In this document: in pieces, positions 36,301-44,845 of the stretch
Position numbering within the stretch: position 1 is the stretch's first letter
How the letters are laid out: each line of letters starts with the position of its first letter
Made by a program: the position numbers and the translations under genes
Notes under the pieces: generated by a model
Told to the model about the DNA's origin: nothing
The model's database searches: none
What the model saw: the letters and a program-made list of their open reading frames with translations, nothing else
NCBI RefSeq assembly: GCF_008801605.1
Contig: NZ_VZPJ01000009.1
Coordinates: forward strand, 62,001-126,000
Direction of reading: 5' to 3'
From: Pseudomonas brassicacearum subsp. brassicacearum
Lineage (GTDB): Bacteria; Pseudomonadota; Gammaproteobacteria; Pseudomonadales; Pseudomonadaceae
Length of the DNA stretch: 64,000 bases

Positions 36301-37011
36301 CAACGGTTGCAGCTCACCGTTCAACTGGCCTTGCAGGTAACCGCTGCTGTCGGCCTTGAGGTTGAGGGTCTTGAGCAGGTTGCCGTCGACTTTCAGGTCC
36401 AGGGCCCAGGGCGTTGCGCCCGGCGCCGGCAAGGTCAACCGGCCCTCGGCGTTCAACGGCCAGTCGCCGCCCGGCTTCAGCAGACCGGAGAGTTTCAGGC
36501 TCAGCTCATCGCGCTGCAACTGCACCGAATCGATCTGCATGCCCGCGGCGGTCCAGTGGGCAACCAATTGCAGGCCCTTGAGCTGCTCGCTGCCGTTGAA
36601 CGACAGGCTGCCGACCTGCACGTCGCCCAGTTCGATGGCGAGTGGCAAATCCAGATCCGGCAAGCTGATCGGGCCGCTGCTCGGCTCATCGGCAGAGGCT
36701 GGCAATTGCAAGGCGACCTGGTCGGCCTTGAGCTGTTCGATGCACAAGGTCATGCGTGCCAGGCACAGCGGCGACCAGGCGAATATCAGCCGATCCACTT
36801 CCACCCGACTGGCGTCCTGCTGCCACAGCAGGTGATCGGCGCTCCACTGTCCGCCCAGCCGCCCCTGGAAATTCTCCACGGTCAGCCCCGGCACCAGGCC
36901 GAGGGCCCAACGGCTGCCCAATGCCGTGCCCAGCACCACGCTCAAGGCCAGCACGAGCGCCACCAGTACCCCGGCGAGCGCCAGCAGCGTTATCTTCAAA
37001 CCACGCGTCAC
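33325..37011 (-). CDS. tamB: TamB, translocation and assembly module inner-membrane subunit
   Basis: The product is 1228 residues, usual for TamB. One N-terminal signal-anchor helix (about 7-29) is followed by a very long beta-rich AsmA/TamB-like groove of repeats. The conserved C-terminal DUF490 region (about 880-1228: YLDIEAIRQTDDVIAGIRLSG, SYLVLGRPL) ends in Phe. It spans the periplasm and works with TamA in outer-membrane protein assembly and, in more recent work, lipid transport. The ATG overlaps the tamA stop (four bases). Confidence 0.94.
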   Translation of the reverse strand: MTRGLKITLLALAGVLVALVLALSVVLGTALGSRWALGLVPGLTVENFQGRLGGQWSADHLLWQQDASRVEVDRLIFAWSPLCLARMTLCIEQLKADQVALQLPASADEPSSGPISLPDLDLPLAIELGDVQVGSLSFNGSEQLKGLQLVAHWTAAGMQIDSVQLQRDELSLKLSGLLKPGGDWPLNAEGRLTLPAPGATPWALDLKVDGNLLKTLNLKADSSGYLQGQLNGELQPLADNLPAKVRITADGFKASADLPDTLLLNQLELTGEGDLKNGYQLLGKATLPAEKGPVALLLQGTVDANGAQIAGLDLDAGDQQSLKLSGQLDWREGLRAEAKVAWLDFPWHRLYPLIDEPQVTLRSFDGEVSYTDGQYLGNFQAALDGPAGAFSLGSPFSGDLTQIHLPQLKLAAGQGKAEGHLSLQFVEGIAWDTALQLSAINPAYWLGELPGTLAGPLRSKGMMKNDRLDLDADLDLKGKLRGQPAVFQAKASGAGEQWKLSALDIRLGDNRINGSGSLQEKLTGQIDIKLARLAQLWPQLRGQVVGRVDVAGTLKAPQGKLGLQGTQLAFQDNRLQSLNLDAILDSAQRGKLDLKASGIRAGETSLGVLTVSGQGDIKRQALNLDLQGPQLDTTLALDGALDQGNWRGRLASGDVQAGGQAWRLQAPAKLERLADGTLNVGAHCWRSGEASLCGEDQRLMPEPKLRYHLKQFPIESLAQWMPKDFAWQGRLNADLQLDLPASGPNGRILVDASGGTLRIRDKEGDKAQWLDFPYQTLTLNSRLTPKRIDTDLNFVGARLGELMLQAQINPIPASKPVSGSFRLTGLDLSVARPFVPMVETLTGHLNGSGTLSGGLLAPQVNGNLVLSDGEVSGPELPVSLEALQMRAAITGEAVQLNGNWKSGKSGQGSLNGNIGWGDALTMNLALKGSQLPVTVEPYAVLDVAPDLNITMHGERLSIAGKVLVPKGEITIRELPPSTVKVSDDTVIVGHQTEEGKAPLAMAMDIDVIVGQDKLAFSGFGLTANVQGQVHIGDNMDTRGELWLNDGRYRAYGQRLTVRRARLLFAGPIDQPYLDIEAIRQTDDVIAGIRLSGSAEQPTTQIFSEPAMSQEQALSYLVLGRPLSTTGEDNNMLAQAALGLGLMGSSGVTTSLANNLGIEDFQLDTQGSGNATSVVASGNLSEKLSLRYGVGVFEPANTIALRYKLSKKVYLEAASGVASSLDIFYKRDF

Positions 37012-38735
37012 AGCTCAGGCCCCATGGAAAAGTGCAAGCGGATACCACCGTCGTCGTCTATCGCATGGGCCAGGTCGAGGCGGATCGGACCCACCGGCGA
37101 AACCCAGCGCACGCCGACGCCCACGCCGGTCTTGAGGCTCGGCAGTTCAAGGCTGTTGAACGAGTTGCCCTGGTCGATGAACGTCGCCACCCGCCATTTT
37201 TCCGCGATTGAATATTGATACTCGAGGCTGCCGGCGACCATGTAGCGACCACCGATACGGTCGCCCTCGGCGTTTTCCGGCGACAGGCTCTGGTAGTCGT
37301 AACCCCGCACGCTCTGGTCGCCACCAGCAAAAAAGCGCAGGGACGGCGGGATGGATTTGTAGCCATTGGTGGCGCTGCCGCCGATCTGCGCACGCGCCAG
37401 CAAACGATGCTTGTCGAACACCGTGGTCAGGCCCTTGACCATGGCGGTGCCGTATAAAAGGTTGTTGTCCGAGCCGAGCCCTTCCTTGGCGACCTTGGTG
37501 TCGAACTGCAAGCGGTAACCGTTGTGCGGATCGATGCGGTTGTCGCTGCGCAGGTAGGAATAGCTGAGGCCCGGCATCAGCAGTGTGCTCAGGCCCGCAT
37601 CGTCGCCGAGGCGATATTCCTCGCGCTGCCACTTGAGCGACACCACCCGCTGCCAGCCGCTGGGCAACTTGCTGTGCCATTCCGGGCCCACGGTGAGCAG
37701 TTTGCTGAGGCTGTCGGTGCCGGCCAGTTCTTCATATTGATAACCGCCGGCGTAACGTATCTTGTCGGTCAGCGGCGGATCCAGCGGCACGTCGTACCAC
37801 AGGCCGACGTTCTGCCGGGGCGCCGACACTTCCGCTTCCCAGCCATAACTGTGGCCCTGGGGGTTGACCCAGTGACGCGTCCAATTGGCTTTGACCCGTG
37901 GGCCGACATCGGTGGAAAAACCCAGGCCCAGGCCCATGGTGCGCGGCTTGCGCGTGTCGAGCTTGACCGCCACCGGGATCACGTTGTCAGTGGCCGCCGT
38001 CGGTGCGGCATCCACCCGGACGCCTTCGAAATAACCGCTCGATTGCAGGGCCTGGTTGAGCTCTGCAATGAGTTCGGAGTCGTACGCCGTGCCGGCCTTG
38101 AACGGCACCATGCGCTGCAGCAGATCTTCGTCGAACGGCGTATCACCCTCAAAACTCACCGGGCCCAAGGCATAGCGCGGGCCGCTGTCGTAAATCAGTT
38201 CGATGTCGGCAATGCCCGCCTGGGGGTCAACCAACAGCTTCTGCTGGGTGAAACGCCCGCTGAAAAAACCATAGCGCGAGGCCTGGTTCTGGATGATTCG
38301 CTTGGCGTCTTCGTAGCGCCCATGGTTGAGCACCGCGCCGGGCTTGAGGGCGGCGTTGCTGGGTACGCGAAAGGCTTTGAGCGATGCCGCCGGGCCATCA
38401 ATGCGCACGGTGACGTTGCGCAAATGCACAGGCTCGCCGGGGTCGATGGTCAGCACCAGGCGTGGGTCCTTGCCGCCCTTGACCTCACTGTCGATCTGCG
38501 GCTGGTAGTAGCCCAACGCCTGGGCGGCCTTGCGCGCCTGCTCCTCGGCACCACGGCTGAAGCGCAGCAAGGCCTCCTCGTCACGATCACCCACGCCGCC
38601 GATGTAACCTTCTACGTTGGCCTTGAGTTCATCGTTGGACGGCTTGACCCGTACTTCCAATTCGCTGTTTGCCAGCGCTGCGCAACTGAGAGACAGCAGG
38701 AGCGCGCCACTGGTCATTCTTCCTGGGAGGTTCAT
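37008..38735 (-). CDS. tamA: TamA, outer-membrane Omp85-family subunit
   Basis: The 575-residue product has a signal peptide (cleavage near residue 22), three POTRA domains (about 24-260) and a 16-strand Omp85 barrel (about 265-575). The barrel shows the conserved VRGYDY motif (GGDQSVRGYDYQS) and ends in a GPEL strand. It forms the outer-membrane end of the TAM complex with TamB. Confidence 0.94.
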   Translation of the reverse strand: MNLPGRMTSGALLLSLSCAALANSELEVRVKPSNDELKANVEGYIGGVGDRDEEALLRFSRGAEEQARKAAQALGYYQPQIDSEVKGGKDPRLVLTIDPGEPVHLRNVTVRIDGPAASLKAFRVPSNAALKPGAVLNHGRYEDAKRIIQNQASRYGFFSGRFTQQKLLVDPQAGIADIELIYDSGPRYALGPVSFEGDTPFDEDLLQRMVPFKAGTAYDSELIAELNQALQSSGYFEGVRVDAAPTAATDNVIPVAVKLDTRKPRTMGLGLGFSTDVGPRVKANWTRHWVNPQGHSYGWEAEVSAPRQNVGLWYDVPLDPPLTDKIRYAGGYQYEELAGTDSLSKLLTVGPEWHSKLPSGWQRVVSLKWQREEYRLGDDAGLSTLLMPGLSYSYLRSDNRIDPHNGYRLQFDTKVAKEGLGSDNNLLYGTAMVKGLTTVFDKHRLLARAQIGGSATNGYKSIPPSLRFFAGGDQSVRGYDYQSLSPENAEGDRIGGRYMVAGSLEYQYSIAEKWRVATFIDQGNSFNSLELPSLKTGVGVGVRWVSPVGPIRLDLAHAIDDDGGIRLHFSMGPEL

Positions 38736-38800
38736 GGCGCGGATGCTATCACGAGCGTAGGTGCTTGATAGAGCCGGACATTTCGCAAAAGTTCGCCAGA

Positions 38801-39451
38801 CTATGCCGTTGCGCTTTGCAGGACCTGCGGGTTGGCGTGGAAGAACACATGCTCGCGGATCGGTCCTACCGCCACTTCACCGATTTCCTCGTAACCCTGG
38901 CGTTTATAAAACTCAAGGTAACGTGGGTTGCCGGTGTCCAGCACCACGCCCTGGGAATGCTCGTCCACCGCACACCAGTTATGAACCGCTTCGAGCAACT
39001 GTTCGCCGAAATGCTTGCCCTGGAACTGTGGATGCACCCCCAGCAGCGGCAATACATGGACCGCATCCGACGGCAGGCAGGCCAGCACCGCCGCGTGGTA
39101 TTCCAGGTAGCGCCGGGTGCAACGAAAACCAGTGCTCAAGACCATCCGCAGGCGCCAGGCCCAGCTTTCGGTGATGCCCAGGCGCCGCTGCGGCGGGGCG
39201 ATCAGGGCGATGCCAATCAGGCGGTCGTTGACCAGCAAGCCGATGGCCGGCAGGTCCTGGAGAAAATGCTGCTTGACCAGCTCACGCACCGTGGCCCGTA
39301 CCCGCTGTTCATAACCGGGACGCTCGGATTCGAACAGGTAGCTGAAAGTCGGCTCGTGGCGATAGGCCTGGTACAGCAACGAACGGGCTTCACGGGAATA
39401 ACCACTGTCGAGCATATGGATGTCGGCGATGGCGGTGGCGGTTTCAGGCAT
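38801..39451 (-). CDS. GNAT-family N-acetyltransferase
   Basis: The 216-residue product has an N-terminal half (about 1-125) that lacks clear motifs. The GNAT acetyl-CoA site is at about 130-165: HVLPLLGVHPQFQGKHFGEQLLEAV, with the Q/R-x-x-G-x-G/A-like loop as QFQGKHFG. A final strand, YLEFYKRQGYEEIGEV, is typical. The substrate cannot be predicted. It is divergent from xthA. Confidence 0.82.
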   Translation of the reverse strand: MPETATAIADIHMLDSGYSREARSLLYQAYRHEPTFSYLFESERPGYEQRVRATVRELVKQHFLQDLPAIGLLVNDRLIGIALIAPPQRRLGITESWAWRLRMVLSTGFRCTRRYLEYHAAVLACLPSDAVHVLPLLGVHPQFQGKHFGEQLLEAVHNWCAVDEHSQGVVLDTGNPRYLEFYKRQGYEEIGEVAVGPIREHVFFHANPQVLQSATA

Positions 39452-39628
39452 GACGGTAGTTCTCCTGGGGCGAGGCTCGATGAGGCCCTGCTCTTATTGA
39501 GTACGAACCCGATTGGGTTGCGATCGTTCCTACACCCACAGGACATTAGCAGCGCATTTGTCCTACTGCCACGCTGGCCGTGTTCCGACATGTCAGCTAG
39601 CATCGCAGTTTTGCCAGGACAGCCGACC

Positions 39629-40441
39629 ATGAAGATCGTCTCCTTCAACATCAACGGGCTGCGCGCCCGCCCCCATCAGTTGGCGGCGCTGATCGAGAAG
39701 CACCAGCCGGACGTGATCGGGCTGCAGGAAACCAAGGTCCACGACGAACAATTCCCCCTGGCCGAGGTGCAGGCCCTGGGCTACCACGTGCATTACCACG
39801 GGCAAAAGGGCCATTACGGCGTCGCCCTGCTCTCCCGCCAGGCGCCACTGAGCCTGTACAAGGGCTTCGAGGGCGACGACGAGGATGCCCAGCGGCGCTT
39901 CATCTGGGGCACCTTCGCCGATGCCAACGGCGTGCCGGTGACCATCATGAACGGTTATTTCCCACAAGGTGAAAGCCGCGACCACCCGACCAAATTCCCG
40001 GCCAAGGAACGTTTCTACAGCGATTTGCAGCAACTGCTGGAAAGCCGCTTCAGCAACGACCAGCCGGTGGTGGTGATGGGCGACGTGAACATTTCCCCGG
40101 AAGACTGCGACATCGGCATCGGCCCGGACAACATGAAACGCTGGCTGAAAACCGGCAAATGCAGCTTCCTGCCGGAAGAACGCGAATGGATGGCCCGCCT
40201 GAAGAACTGGGGCCTGGTGGACAGCTTCCGCCACCTGAACCCGGACGTCACCGACCGCTTCAGCTGGTTCGACTACCGCAGCCGCGGTTTCGAGGACGAG
40301 CCCAAGCGCGGTCTGCGCATCGACCTGATCCTCACCTCCCACGGCCTGCTGCCGCGGGTCAAGGACGCCGGCGTGGACTACGAACTGCGAGGCATGGAAA
40401 AACCGTCGGACCATGCGCCGATCTGGTTGCAGTTGAGCTGA
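39629..40441 (+). CDS. xthA: exodeoxyribonuclease III / AP endonuclease
   Basis: The 270-residue endonuclease/exonuclease/phosphatase-fold protein has the catalytic Glu in GLQETKV (residue 34), GDVNISPEDCDIG with the Asp and Asn ligands (about 151-153), and the final SDHAPIW with the Asp-His pair. It incises DNA 5' to abasic sites in base-excision repair and degrades 3' ends. ATG at 39629 starts MKIVSFNINGLRARP, the family N-terminus; the longer upstream frame is not coding. Confidence 0.96.
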   Translation: MKIVSFNINGLRARPHQLAALIEKHQPDVIGLQETKVHDEQFPLAEVQALGYHVHYHGQKGHYGVALLSRQAPLSLYKGFEGDDEDAQRRFIWGTFADANGVPVTIMNGYFPQGESRDHPTKFPAKERFYSDLQQLLESRFSNDQPVVVMGDVNISPEDCDIGIGPDNMKRWLKTGKCSFLPEEREWMARLKNWGLVDSFRHLNPDVTDRFSWFDYRSRGFEDEPKRGLRIDLILTSHGLLPRVKDAGVDYELRGMEKPSDHAPIWLQLS

Positions 40442-40445
40442 TCAG

Positions 40446-40470
40446 CAAAACGGCTCGCCAAAGGCGAGCC
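40446..40470. terminator. terminator between convergent xthA and the SnoaL-like gene
   Basis: GGCTCGCC (40452-40459) and GGCGAGCC (40463-40470) pair perfectly with a three-base loop. On minus it is followed by GTTTTGC, and on plus only by TGTCTG, so it acts best for the minus gene. Confidence 0.75.
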
Positions 40471-40476
40471 TGTCTG

Positions 40477-41028
40477 TCAGAGAGCACCCAGCTGTTTGAA
40501 CAGGCTCAAGTTGTCCTCGATGTGCCAGTTGGCGACGATTTTTCCTTGGTCCACCTGATAGATATCCGTCGCGATGAACTCCACGGGTTGGCCCTGGCCC
40601 CGGAGCTGGTCAAAGGTGCCGGTGAAATGGCCGCGAAAGCGCAGGTGCACCACGACCCGATCCCCCACCACCAACATCTGTTCCACGACACAACTGAGAT
40701 CCGGCACTGCGCCACGGAAGGCTCGAGACGCCAGTAACGGTCCTTCCGGGCCTTGCTTGCGCCCGGCAGGTGGCGTCTTGTCGATGAAGCCAGGCGCCAG
40801 GGCTTCGCGGGCCAGCGCTTCGTCTCCGGTGTGCCAGAACGTGTCATAACGCCGGGCCGCGAGGATCATGGCGGACGCCTGCCACGCCGACAGGCTCTGG
40901 TCGACAATCAGACTCTGGGGCGCCACGAGCGCATCGGTGGCGGCCGAGGCCCCCAGCGACAGGCCCAGGGCCAGGGAAAAACCGGCCAGGCGCAAGCCGC
41001 CAGGCAGGGCAAGGAATGAGAACGGCAT
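40477..41028 (-). CDS. secreted SnoaL-like / ester cyclase family protein
   Basis: The 183-residue product has an N-terminal signal peptide (cleavage near residue 29, LGASA-AT). The SnoaL/NTF2-like cone fold (about 50-180) shows YDTFWHTGDEALAREALAPGFIDKTPP, VVHLRFRGHFTGTFDQL and EFIATDIYQVDQGKIVANWHIED, typical of ester-cyclase-like proteins. ATG at 41028 follows AAGGA by 7 bases. The substrate is unknown. It lies 53 bp downstream of the deacetylase gene, so they may form one unit. Confidence 0.8.
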   Translation of the reverse strand: MPFSFLALPGGLRLAGFSLALGLSLGASAATDALVAPQSLIVDQSLSAWQASAMILAARRYDTFWHTGDEALAREALAPGFIDKTPPAGRKQGPEGPLLASRAFRGAVPDLSCVVEQMLVVGDRVVVHLRFRGHFTGTFDQLRGQGQPVEFIATDIYQVDQGKIVANWHIEDNLSLFKQLGAL

Positions 41029-41081
41029 GGTAGGTTCCTTCGGGTCGATCAAGGGCCGGGGCCCGGTTTTGTAAAAAGGCT

Positions 41082-42095
41082 TCAGAGCGTTTCGGCTTCA
41101 CGCACCGACAGCGCACTGGCGAGGGTGTAGCGGGCAATATCGTCCTTGCGCATGAACGTCACGCCCGGGTGGCTTTTGGCGTAACGCAGGAACTCATCCC
41201 AGACCCGCACCATTTGCGGCGTGCCGCTGATACGGTCATGGGCGCTGATCGACATCATTCGCCGCCGTGTGCCGGCTTCTTCGTAGAGTTGGTCGAAATC
41301 GAGCTTTACCTGCTCCAGGAAGGCCTGGGGCGAATAATGCCGGCCTTCGATCAGCACGATGTCGTTATTGCGCAATGTGTAGGGGACCACTGCGAAGTCC
41401 TTGCCATTGACCGATTCGATGAAGGGCTCGTCGCGACTGACGTCATCGATGTGGTAGAGGTAGCCCAGCTCCTGCAGCAACGCCAGGGTATTGGGCCCCC
41501 GGCGCAACCAGTTGCAGTTGTAACCGGTGACCGGCTGCCCGGTGACCTCCTGCACCATCTGGGCGGCCTGGCGCAGGAACGTCCGTTCCTCCTCGCGACT
41601 CATCGCAAACTGCGAACTCCAACGCGGGCCATGGCCGGCCGCTTCGTGACCGCGCGCAACAATCTCCCGTGCCAGGGACGGCTGGCGCCGCGCCGCTTCG
41701 CCGATCATATGGGACGTGACCTTGACGTCATGGCGGTCCCACAAATCCAGCATGCGTGGGATACCTTCCCGATAGCCGTAGGCAAACCAGGTATTGGTCG
41801 CCGGATCGGAGGGGACACTGTCAGGGAAATCCACTGGGGGAAACGGGCTGTCGGTCCCCTTGGGCGGTTGCCCTCCGGCTTCGAATTGCATGGAAATCGA
41901 AATCACCAAGCGGGTGTCGCCCGGCCAGAAACCATTCTTGGAAACGCCGACGGCTTTTGTCGAGATACCGGCCTGCGCCGAGCCCGTCGTCAAAAGGTCC
42001 CCCGCCGCCAGCAACGCAGCACCAGCGCTCGCCTGGGCCAGGAAGGTCCTGCGTTCGGGGTTGTGAGTAGCATCGGGTACCTCGGAAATGGCCAT
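41082..42095 (-). CDS. Tat-exported polysaccharide deacetylase-like protein
   Basis: The 337-residue product has an N-terminal twin-arginine signal (PERRTFLAQAS, then a hydrophobic Ala-rich stretch ending GSAQA), so folded export is likely. The NodB-homology domain covers about 95-300: metal-site His residues appear in VTSHMIGEAA and EAAGHGPRW, with the downstream PVTGYNCNWLRRGPNT. This subgroup includes PuuE-like allantoinases, so the substrate may not be a polysaccharide. ATG at 42095 has CAGGAG 6 bases upstream. It is divergent from the LysR gene, its probable regulator. Confidence 0.82.
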   Translation of the reverse strand: MAISEVPDATHNPERRTFLAQASAGAALLAAGDLLTTGSAQAGISTKAVGVSKNGFWPGDTRLVISISMQFEAGGQPPKGTDSPFPPVDFPDSVPSDPATNTWFAYGYREGIPRMLDLWDRHDVKVTSHMIGEAARRQPSLAREIVARGHEAAGHGPRWSSQFAMSREEERTFLRQAAQMVQEVTGQPVTGYNCNWLRRGPNTLALLQELGYLYHIDDVSRDEPFIESVNGKDFAVVPYTLRNNDIVLIEGRHYSPQAFLEQVKLDFDQLYEEAGTRRRMMSISAHDRISGTPQMVRVWDEFLRYAKSHPGVTFMRKDDIARYTLASALSVREAETL

Positions 42096-42193
42096 GGCGG
42101 ACTCCTGGAAAAAACACTGAAGTGCAATCGTCTGAGGCACTAAGGTATGCCTTGCGTGTTTTCCTGATAATTGATCCACTGGCGAAAATACAT

Positions 42194-42208
42194 TTCGGAA
42201 TTACCGAA
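42194..42208. promoter_or_regulatory. palindrome immediately before the lysR start
   Basis: TTCGG-AATTA-CCGAA is a perfect inverted repeat in the 115-bp divergent region, ending two bases before the LysR ATG. It is a candidate LysR binding site. Confidence 0.5.
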
Positions 42209-42210
42209 TA

Positions 42211-43110
42211 ATGTTCCTGAAGAACCTCGAGCTTTTTCTACTCATCGTTGAGAAAGGTGGACTCTCTGCTGCCGGCCGGGAGGTGGGGCTGTCCCCCGCT
42301 TCGGTCTCGGAACGGCTCGCCACCCTGGAAACCTACTACGGCGCCACCCTGCTCAATCGCACCACGCGTGCGATCAGCCTGACCGACGAAGGCAAGTTGC
42401 TGGTCGAAGGGGCCCGCCGGTTACTGGCCGAAGCCGGCGAGTTGCACAGCAGCATTCGCGCCGGCACCCAAACCCTCAGCGGGCCGATTCGCATGAGTGC
42501 CCCGCAAGATTTGGGACGCCAATACATCGACCCCATCCTGTCGCGATTTCTCGATGAGCATCCAGATGTCAGCCTGGATTTGGACCTGGGCGACGGCTAC
42601 GTGGACCTGGTCAGCCAGGGGCTCGATTTCGCCATTCGCTATGGCGCCTTGGCCGACAGCTCACTGCGCGCCAGGCCCTTGGGGGAAAACCGTCGCGTGG
42701 TCTGTGCCGCGCCCACTTATCTGGCGCGTCATGGCACGCCAACGCACCCCGCCGAACTGACCCGACACGAATGCCTGGTGATGCGCCTGGGCATCAATAC
42801 GGCGCGGGAATGGACCTTCAGCCGACGCGGCGAGGTGCATCGCGTGTTGGTCCAGGGTCGGCGAATCGCCAATGACGGCGGCCTCGTACGCCAGTGGTGC
42901 CTGGAGGGACACGGCATCAGTCTCAAGTCGATCTGGGATGTGCGCGACGATCTCAAGAGCGGGCGGTTGGTGGAGTTACTCCCGGAGTTCACGGCCGGCA
43001 GCACGCTACTGCAGATCGTCTACCCGACTGCCCGCGTCCAACCCAAGCGCGTGAGGGCGTTGATCGAACATCTGGTGACCGAGCTGGCAGCAATGGAGTC
43101 CGGCGCTTAA
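42211..43110 (+). CDS. LysR-family transcriptional regulator
   Basis: The 299-residue product has an N-terminal winged HTH (about 1-60: LELFLLIVEKGGLSAAGREVGLSPASVSERLATLE) and a C-terminal LysR substrate-binding domain in the DsdC/CrgA-like subgroup (GPIRMSAPQDLGRQYIDPIL, FAIRYGAL). It is divergent from the deacetylase gene, so it probably regulates it. No Shine-Dalgarno is seen before the ATG; the palindrome at 42194-42208 occupies that space. Confidence 0.92.
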   Translation: MFLKNLELFLLIVEKGGLSAAGREVGLSPASVSERLATLETYYGATLLNRTTRAISLTDEGKLLVEGARRLLAEAGELHSSIRAGTQTLSGPIRMSAPQDLGRQYIDPILSRFLDEHPDVSLDLDLGDGYVDLVSQGLDFAIRYGALADSSLRARPLGENRRVVCAAPTYLARHGTPTHPAELTRHECLVMRLGINTAREWTFSRRGEVHRVLVQGRRIANDGGLVRQWCLEGHGISLKSIWDVRDDLKSGRLVELLPEFTAGSTLLQIVYPTARVQPKRVRALIEHLVTELAAMESGA

Positions 43111-43190
43111 GAACGCAATCGCCCTGTCATCGTTTAGTCATCTGCCTGACTTATTCTCCCGGCACTTCCCTGGGTTCTGAAGGTGTCGGC

Positions 43191-44540
43191 ATGCGTCTGT
43201 GCGTGGTCTGGATAATGGCGTTGTGGCTGCCGTTGGCGATCTGCGCTGAACGCGAGCCTGTTCCCGGCTTGCCTCTTCCAGAATCCGGCCCGGCCCTGCG
43301 CCTTCAAGGCTCCAATACCATAGGGGCAACGCTCGGCCCGGCGCTGGTCAAAGGGCTGATGGAAAGCCAGGGGCTGCTCAAAGTGAGCGCCGAAATCACC
43401 GGCACGGATAATGAGCAGCGGATCGTCGGCCAGACCACTGACGGTCGGCGAGTGGAAATCGACATTGCCGCCCACGGCTCCAGCACCGGTTTCGCCGCCC
43501 TCAAGCAGGGCAACGCCGACCTGGCCGCCTCTTCACGACCGATCAAGGACAGTGAGCTGAAGGAACTGTCGTCCCTGGGCGACCTGAAAAGTCCCACCGC
43601 CGAGCAGGTCATCGCCATTGATGGCCTGGCGATTATTCTTCATCCGCAGAACCCATTGCGTCAGCTCGATACCGTGCAACTGGCGCGGATATTCAGTGGC
43701 GAGGCGAAAACCTGGGAAGCCGTGGGCGGTGCTGGCGGGCCGATTCATCTTTATGCCCGGGATGAACAGTCCGGCACCTACGACACCTTCAAGGAACTGG
43801 TCCTCAGCCGACAGGGAAAACGGCTGGATCCTACAGCACGGCGCTTCGAATCCAGCGAACAGTTGTCCGACGCTGTCAGCCAGGACCCGCAAGGCATCGG
43901 CTTCATCGGTTTGCCCTATGTGCGCCAGGCCAAGGCACTGGCGATTGTCGACGGTGATTCCCAACCCATGTTGCCGTTGAACAACCTGATCGCCACCGAG
44001 GACTACCCCTTGTCCCGGCGCCTGTTCTTTTATTTGCCACCCCAGGCGACCAACCCGTGGGCCGAGGCGCTGGTGGCGTTCACCCAAAGCGAGCAGGGCC
44101 AGACCATCGTCGCGGCCAATGGATTCATCGCCCAAACCGTCCAGGCCATGGCCGTCACGCCGAATGCATTGATGCCCGAGGGTTACCAGGCCCTGAGCCG
44201 CCACGCCCAACGCTTGACCGTGAACTTCCGCTTCGAAGAAGGTAGCGCCAGCCTGGACAACAAGGCCCACCAGGACCTGGGCCGCGTGCTCGACTATATA
44301 AAGCAGCATGGCAAAACCGACCGGCGTGTGACCCTGGTGGGGTTTGGCGACGCCAAGGACGACCCGGCGCGGGCCGACCTTCTGTCAAAACTGCGGGCCA
44401 TGGCGGTGCGGCGCGAACTGGTCAAATACGGCGTGGCGTTGCGAGAGGTACGGGGGTTCGGCGCATTGATGCCGGTGGCGGCCAACAGCGAGGATGCAGG
44501 AAGGGTCAGGAATCGACGGGTTGAGGTTTGGGTCTACTGA
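43191..44540 (+). CDS. PstS-like substrate-binding protein fused to an OmpA domain
   Basis: The 449-residue product has a signal peptide (cleavage near residue 18, LAICA). A PstS/PBP-like domain (about 28-325) has LRLQGSNTIGATLGPALV, then DLAASSRPIKDSEL and DEQSGTYDTFKELVL, the phosphate-binding pattern. The C-terminal OmpA-like domain (about 338-449) has LTVNFRFEEGSASLDNKAHQDL, then RAMAVRRELVKYGV and NRRVEVWVY, which binds peptidoglycan. So it is a periplasmic sensor or capture protein tethered to the wall. No ABC permease or ATPase genes are next to it. ATG at 43191 has AAGGTG upstream. Confidence 0.88.
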   Translation: MRLCVVWIMALWLPLAICAEREPVPGLPLPESGPALRLQGSNTIGATLGPALVKGLMESQGLLKVSAEITGTDNEQRIVGQTTDGRRVEIDIAAHGSSTGFAALKQGNADLAASSRPIKDSELKELSSLGDLKSPTAEQVIAIDGLAIILHPQNPLRQLDTVQLARIFSGEAKTWEAVGGAGGPIHLYARDEQSGTYDTFKELVLSRQGKRLDPTARRFESSEQLSDAVSQDPQGIGFIGLPYVRQAKALAIVDGDSQPMLPLNNLIATEDYPLSRRLFFYLPPQATNPWAEALVAFTQSEQGQTIVAANGFIAQTVQAMAVTPNALMPEGYQALSRHAQRLTVNFRFEEGSASLDNKAHQDLGRVLDYIKQHGKTDRRVTLVGFGDAKDDPARADLLSKLRAMAVRRELVKYGVALREVRGFGALMPVAANSEDAGRVRNRRVEVWVY

Positions 44541-44551
44541 ACCAGGTCAAA

Positions 44552-44679
44552 CGGCGCAACACAAATCCCTGTGGGAGCAAAGCTTGCTCGCGATGCAGGC
44601 ACCTCGGTTCCCCAGGAGACCGCGTCATCTGCATCGCGGGCAAGCCTTGCTCCCACAGCAGGACGCTGCGACATTTCGC
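44552..44679. repeat. 128-bp direct repeat, copy 1 (contains a REP pair)
   Basis: It begins CGGCGCAACACAAATCCC and includes the inverted REP pair 44569-44658. It is the same as 44991-45118 (offset 439 bp) apart from about seven differences, mostly at the right end. Confidence 0.9.
44569..44658. repeat. inverted REP pair within copy 1
   Basis: CTGTGGGAGCAAAGCTTGCT is inverted as ..GGCAAGCCTTGCTCCCACAG, enclosing about 40 bases. It lies 29 bp after the PstS-OmpA gene stop, where it may protect the message 3' end. Confidence 0.88.
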
Positions 44680-44845
44680 TAAATTCCCTCACTACAAAAG
44701 CCTGGATGTTTATCACATTAGCCTCGGGGTAGGACCGAGCCACATCGTCTTGCGCCGTTACCTACAACTACGCCAGAATCCGCCGGCTTGCGCGCCTTGA
44801 GGCCAGGGCTTTATCGTTTCCGGGTCGCTGACGAATCAGCAATCG

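Noticed and set aside
33178..37218. long plus-strand frames over tamB
   Set aside because: Antisense to tamB and tamA; repeated structure mirrors the beta repeats of TamB.
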